From: Calliphora vicina
Taxonomy: Eukaryota; Arthropoda; Insecta; Diptera; Calliphoridae
Length of the DNA stretch: 64,000 nt
Assembly (NCBI RefSeq): GCF_958450345.1
Contig: NC_088782.1
Coordinates: 94,809,358 to 94,873,357 of the forward strand
Reading direction: 5' to 3'
Shown here: in pieces, positions 58,556-64,000 of the stretch
How the letters are laid out: each line of letters begins with the position of its first letter
Position numbering within the stretch: position 1 is the stretch's first letter
Notes under the pieces: model-generated
The model's input: the letters and a program-made list of their open reading frames with translations, nothing else
Told to the model about the DNA's origin: nothing
Database searches by the model: none
Program-made: the position numbers and the translations under genes

Positions 58556-59263
58556 AGCTGTGCCGAATCTTGTATACCCACCACTAATATGTTGATATAT
58601 ATACATATTTTTCTATATAGGGGTTATGTTTGGGAATAGTGTCAATTATGAGCCGATCCACACAAAAGTTGGGATCAAAAAAAATTTTGTATGTCCAATT
58701 TCATCACGATACTAATTATTATAAGGTAATTATGATTGTTAAAGTCATTTTCTGTGAGGGACCTTCTATGGGGACTGGTGACTAGGGACAAATGTTGCTC
58801 GATTTTCGCCATACTTTATAGTATAATTTCAGAGTACTTAGAACTAAGTTGTGCAAAATTGTATCAGAATTGCCTTATAATCAACATATTAATTATGGGG
58901 GGACATTTGTGTGGGATCTAGGTATAATCATGGACCGTCAATACCAAACAACAACAAAGAACTAAGTTGTGCAAAATTGTATCAGAATTGCCTTATAATC
59001 AACATATTAATGACTGCTCAAACAGAATTATGGGGGGACGTTTGTGTGGGGTCTAGGTATAATCATGGACCGTCAATACCAAACAAATCGTATGAACAGA
59101 GAGTATTATTGGAAAAATCTGCCAGCTAGCTCCATTCGGTTGGGTCATATCGTCTTAGAATCTTATAAGAACCCAGACTGGGTCTGCGACAAGTATTTCG
59201 ATGTGTTACAAACGGAATGACAAAATTAATATAGCGCCCATCTTTTTTGATGGTGGGTATAAA
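58556..59263. repeat. Helitron-like family C repeat with internal tandem duplication
   Basis: One end is TGTGCCGAATCTTGTATACC, related to the family A hairpin end, and the other TGATGGTGGGTATAAAAA. Positions 58849-58954 and 58969-59085 are tandem copies (GAACTAAGTTGTGCAAAATT through GGACCGTCAATACC), the second with a 17-bp extra piece. Confidence 0.6.
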
Positions 59264-59619
59264 AACGTGACCTACAGAAAATTTATTTAAGGTTTACTCT
59301 AGAAATATGAAAATATCACAATAAAAAGCAACAACAAGGGAAATTAAAAAAAACTGAATAAAACTTAAATAAAGCAAAACCTTACTTGGCAACAACTTGG
59401 CCGCAACAACAAACGACAGTAAGAAATAAAAATTATAATAAAAATGTACGTTTGTCACTTTGTGAACCGTGTTGAGTGCACAAATGAATTTATATATTAT
59501 TGGAAAGAAAGTACACGATAAAGTTGCTACACAATTTTATATTAGAAGACCAATTTAATACATTCATATATTTTTCATACATTTTTAACTCATATAGACA
59601 AGTTTTCTGAAAATCGTGG
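59264..59619. other. No recognised gene
   Basis: AT-rich. No supported features. Confidence 0.35.
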
Positions 59620-61300
59620 ATTGTATATCGAAGAACAAGGATAATGTTTTCATCAAGACTTAAATTGGTGGAAGATATATTTCAAGATCGCTATGATGAA
59701 AATATGATGGCAGAGTACTATTACTACCTACTCAGATTGTAGAAAGTCTAAAAACAGAAGCTTCTTTCTGACCTTTCAAAAAGGACATATAAGGATTAAA
59801 ATATTCTATGAAAATTTTTTCCGGAAAATTTCAGTGGGGGTCACAAAAGATACAAAAGTTGTAAATAAAGCTATTTACGATTAATTCGAAAAATTACACG
59901 CAAACTTGGGTCTCACAATTTTTTAAAAAATCGCCAAAAATCTATTTATGATCCGAATGAGCCGAAATATAAATAGTCCTTGAGAATATCTACAAAGTAT
60001 TACATACATATATAGGTCATCACTTTTAGGACAAAAGTTATTTAGGTTTATTTTTTTAATTTTGTTCGATCTTTTTTTAGTTTTTTAGATATGTCAGGCC
60101 TACGGAGGGTCGATTTTTTTTAAAAATATCATCTATATTTTCTATAAAATCTAATACAAAAAAAATAACTTGCTAACAGTTATCTCGTCCCTGTAAAAAG
60201 TTACGTTTTTTCCAAAACACATTTTGTATGGAATATATAAAAAAACGTTGACATTTTTCAAAAAGGAGCAAGGTTTGTGGAGCTCCTGATGAAAAAATAT
60301 AAGCTTTTTGTATAAGTAGTTGGTATTGGTGAAAACCTTAGGACTTGAAGATTGACAGTTTAGTGATATGAAATAATTCTATGAATTTTTTGGAAGTCAT
60401 TTACCTTAGAAACTAAAAAATTATAATATGGGTATTTTCCATGTTATCCGTTAATGATATTATAACAAGATCCTTAAATCAATGGCATTATAATTTTTAA
60501 CATTTTTTATTTTCAAATACCGAAATTCTTAATACGGGGAAAATGTGTTCCAAAAATGGAGTTTTTTTAGAAAAGTTATTATTTACCATGTAATAGTAAA
60601 ATTAATTTAACCAAGATATAGGGTGCTTTGCCTTTATAGAATTTTTTGCTCAAACCTAAAATTTTTTTTAAAATTGTTAAAGTTTCGATAGGTCTGGGGG
60701 TGACTAGGTCTGCTTAAGTGAGCCAAGTTTTACTTTAGACGCTTTAGCATTAAGTTGTCTTTTCGAATCATGTACACATTTTTTTCCTACGAAGGAAAAA
60801 ATATAGAGACTTTTTGGGAAAAAACAAACTTTTGATGCATTTAACTTTTCTGCTCGCCATATCGAAAAAATCAAAAAAATATAGAGCAGAATTAAAAAAA
60901 AATAAACCTAAATATCCCTTGAACTAAAAGAGATAATTTACATTGTGTATACATGTTTTTTGTAGACATTATTAAGGACTCTTTATATTTTAAATTTTAG
61001 CTCATTCCGATTATACTTGGATTTTTGGGGATTTTTTCAAAAATGTGAGACCCAAGGTGGCGAGTAATTTTGCAAATTTAGCGTAAAGAGCTTTATTTAC
61101 AACCTTGGTAGCTTTGGTGACCCTCAATGAAATTTTCTGCCACAAATATTCGTAGAATATTTGAATCCTCAAAGGTCATTTTTGAAAGAACTTTTTGGAT
61201 TTTCTCGAAAAAAGGTCCAAATTGATCCCTAAAGAGTAGAGCTAGAGGGTTAATATCTTCCACAAAAATGATACCCATAAAAATCCACTATATAACTCTG
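59620..61300. mobile_element. Long fold-back element
   Basis: Diverged inverted arms cover about 59620-60130 and 60790-61290. For example, CTTGGGTCTCACAATTTTTT at 59903 faces AAAATGTGAGACCCAAGG near 61040. TTGTAAATAAAGCTATTTAC faces GAGCTTTATTTACAACC, and GGTTTATTTTTTTAATTTTG faces its inverse near 60890. No coding content or target duplication was recognised. Confidence 0.7.
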
Positions 61301-61747
61301 ACAATAAGAATTCTCTGAGACATTAACTTACAAAATTGTTTTCAGTTAGTATAATGCTCCCTTCGATCAAAAAATTAAAACTTTGACCCACTGTAAAAAA
61401 AATTCAGACCAGCTGGACTATAAGTTTATTCTACAAAAATGATCTAGTCAATATGCCCTTTCAGAATTATAGGGTCGCTATATTGTTCCAATCAAAAAGT
61501 CTCAATTTGTTGGACAGTGTTATTAGTTTATTCATTTAATTTTAACCAAAATTATAATTTTTTAAGAATAATTGGATACTTTTGTAAAAAACCTTTTTGA
61601 CAATAGAGACTTTAAATTAAATAATAACAATAAAAGTAAATAAAAAATATTTTCATAAAATACAAAAAAAAATATGTAATAGATAGTCGCCAAAAAGGAC
61701 TTTTAAGTCGCCAATGCACTTCTTCTAAGCAAATAAATAAAAAAAAA

Positions 61748-61890
61748 CTGGTTCACACACGTCAAGTTTACTTAAGCAAGTCTAGAGTTTATAAAAAAAA
61801 GAAAGGTGAGGAGATTGAAATGATTTTCTTCTTCCTCTCTCTTCTATTAACTCAAGACTTGCTAGAGTAAACTTGACGTATATGAACCAG
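61748..61890. mobile_element. Short inverted-repeat MITE (143 bp)
   Basis: Arms CTGGTTCA.A.ACGTCAAG...AGCAAGTCT at 61748-61785 and inverse at 61854-61890. No clean target duplication. Confidence 0.6.
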
Positions 61891-63699
61891 CACTGATTTC
61901 AAAAATATTTAAAACATAGGATTTTAGAATGGTTTTTGTGTCTTCTCTTAATATTGTTAAGGTTTGCACAAAACTATCTGGGTACCAGATTATGTGACCA
62001 AGTACTTATTTCACTAGCATCTAATCTTCAATTAGTTTCATCGATCTCATTCAATGATGTGATCTTGTCAAATCGAAATCATATCGATTTGCTAAAATTG
62101 TATATGTTCTCAATGATCCATAATTTTATCTCCATATTTATCGCCATAAAATTATCTCTCACGATAATGTGGTTTTATCACAAAAATATTTATAAATTAT
62201 GAAAAATATTTTTATTTTTATTCTTACTGTAATATAAAATTTTTCTAAATTGTAAGAAAATAAAAATATGTACTTTAATATTAATAAATATTAATAATAT
62301 TCTTCGTGCACAATCTTTGTGTACTTAAAACATACAATTATTAACAAAACGTCACGAACTTTATGCCTGTAAAAACATCAGTGATTAGCCCCCCCACAAA
62401 TGAACATACAAGCGAACTTACAAACAGACATTTAAACAAATAATAATAATGAAACGAAATGAAATAAAATAATGAAAATGAGGCACTTGGTAACAAGCCA
62501 TACAAATTCAGAAAATAAAATTCAAGTACAAAACACTATACAATGAGTTGAACAAAAAATAAATAAAAAAAAAACTTAAAAAGCAAATTGTTTTTTTTTT
62601 ATACGATTCACACAAATGTACGTCACTACTGTTGCGTTATTAAAATGAAACTCAAATAAACTTACAAATACATCTATCTACAATGCTACAAACATGCATA
62701 CATTCACATGTAGAGATATAAAATTTTACAGATATATAATTTCGAATTTCAGTTCGATTTTGTATTTATAGTAAATACAAATAAAAAAACATATATTTTT
62801 TTTGTTGAGAACGCTGTCTGAAAGGGAAGATAATGTAACCAACTGAAATACGATTAAAATCAATGTCAAGACTTTATTTCGAAAACAATAAAAATAAATA
62901 AAATACAACAACAACAAACCTAAGAACAAAATTATCAGGTAACGACGAATATGTTCATACATACAATAAGTATTCGAAACAACAATACATTTGTACATTG
63001 ACTTCCTGGTTAAAAGCCAGAAAGAACATCATCAACATCGATCGACATCAACCAGCAAATAAACATATAACAAAGCGAACATTTAGTTTTTTTTTTTAAG
63101 TTTGAACCATGTTGTAAAAATAAAAGTCAACGTTTTTCGATATACATACATACTTAATAATATAAATATTACTTACAGTTAATAATAAATATAAATATTT
63201 AGTTACAAATAAATTCGCATTAGTCTGCCAGAAATACAATCGCTTTGGTTTTGCTGAATGAAGTCGTTTCACTTGACTTAAATACAACCTGAAATTGATC
63301 TTGAATGGCATTGATCTATAATGTAAATAGGTTAGCAATGAAAAATCAAACTCGGATTAACTCTTGCAAGCGGATTATTCTGCCACTTGAAGTAACACTT
63401 ACATGTTGAAAATTTTAGATAATTCTATATTGTTCATCTTGGCAGTCGAAATTTATCATCGTTGCCGCTTTAGTCCAATTGGACCAAAATTGGTGGTAGT
63501 TTCAAGTTAACAAATATTTTTTGAACAACCTGGGTAACTCCATTTTTTCGTTAAAAAACAGATAAATTAACGTACTGAGTCAAATAATCAATGTTTTACC
63601 ACAAATGATTACTAAAGTTGCCTTAATTCCGTAAAATATAAAAAAAATTAAAAAGCTTTTTTTTTTTTGGGAAAACTAGGTAACTCCACTTTTCGAAAA
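61891..63699. other. No recognised gene
   Basis: The first ~60 bases (ATTTAAAACATAGGATTTTA) resemble 70-130 and 3060-3120, the interior of the AACCGG hAT MITE. Beyond 62300 the sequence looks single-copy and AT-rich. No exon could be defined. Confidence 0.4.
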
Positions 63700-64000
63700 A
63701 ACCATGTAACTGACATCGATTTTCGGTTCTAATGTCCAAAAATGAGTTCAATCTCCATTATCAAATTTTGTTAAACAAATTTCAAAAGTTGTTTGGAATT
63801 AATTGGAATTCATTGCGATTATAATTGGGAATAAAAATATGAAAAAATTATGTCAATACCTTTGAGTTTTTCCATACCTGCGATTTAAATTTTGCGATTT
63901 TCAAGAAAAACAAATTTTGTGTCCATATTTTGGCGAATGAGCCCAATTTCCCTACTGTTATGAATTTTAAGTAAAACCTATTCATAATATTGTAGTCCAT
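63700..64000. repeat. Shared transposon core, fourth copy (cut by window end)
   Basis: GGGAATAAAAATATGAAAAA, TACCTGCGATTTAAATTTTG and ATATTTTGGCGAATGAGC match 22880-23040 and 37815-37990. Its ends are not visible. Confidence 0.7.

Noticed and set aside
58736..59129. Two overlapping frames with a repeated LSCAKLYQNCLIINIL phrase
   Set aside because: The repetition comes from a tandem duplication in a family C repeat, not from a protein repeat.

Overview
This is a 64 kb AT-rich eukaryotic window, most likely from a higher (brachyceran, probably calyptrate) fly. The sequence supports this through short GTAAGT/AG introns, CAAAATGG-type translation starts, a Mos1-like mariner, Tc1-like elements, Jockey-type LINE pieces and abundant (GTCT)n-bearing Helitron-like repeats. 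The species assignment is inference. No bacterial, organellar or viral genes were seen.

Only two genes look intact. They form a same-strand tandem pair at 5393-7858 and 9349-11811. Each has a large first exon, one phase-0 intron at the identical place, and a small second exon. The predicted proteins are 742 and 717 aa. Both carry two N-terminal BED-type zinc fingers, a degenerate hAT-transposase body, and a C-terminal hAT dimerisation domain cut by the intron. They look like duplicated, domesticated hAT transposases, probably nuclear DNA-binding proteins. A matching block lies upstream of each start codon, so the promoter or leader was duplicated with the coding region.

The rest is a graveyard of nested transposable elements. 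Region by region: 1-3.6 kb, two copies of an AACCGG-rich hAT MITE, one of them split by another hAT element. 4.1-5 kb, a Harbinger-type MITE and a TAGGGTTGCCA MITE. 5.2-11.9 kb, the gene pair. 12-18.3 kb, a tandem-structured repeat, two hAT elements 22 bp apart (one holding a tRNA-like segment), a TA-flanked MITE and a Helitron-like repeat. 18.5 kb, an uninterrupted (ATT)~108 tract. 19.7-21.8 kb, a Tc1/mariner-superfamily transposase pseudogene broken by a Helitron-like repeat and a LINE. 22-25 kb, further inverted-repeat elements. 26.6-30.1 kb, a minus-strand LINE split by a hAT element that itself holds a mariner pseudogene. 32-33.8 kb, a CACGCCCAC tandem repeat and a Tc1-like pseudogene. 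35.4-39.4 kb, more hAT elements. 39.5-57.5 kb, LINE tails, Helitron-like repeats, Harbinger MITEs and two ATATGC hAT elements. 58.5-61.9 kb, a duplicated repeat, a long fold-back element and a short MITE. 62-63.7 kb, nothing recognised.

Many hAT calls rest on terminal inverted repeats plus an 8-bp target duplication read directly from the sequence. The most striking pattern is that each hAT family has its own short, often palindromic motif repeated near the ends. These lie beside a host gene pair that itself derives from a hAT transposase.
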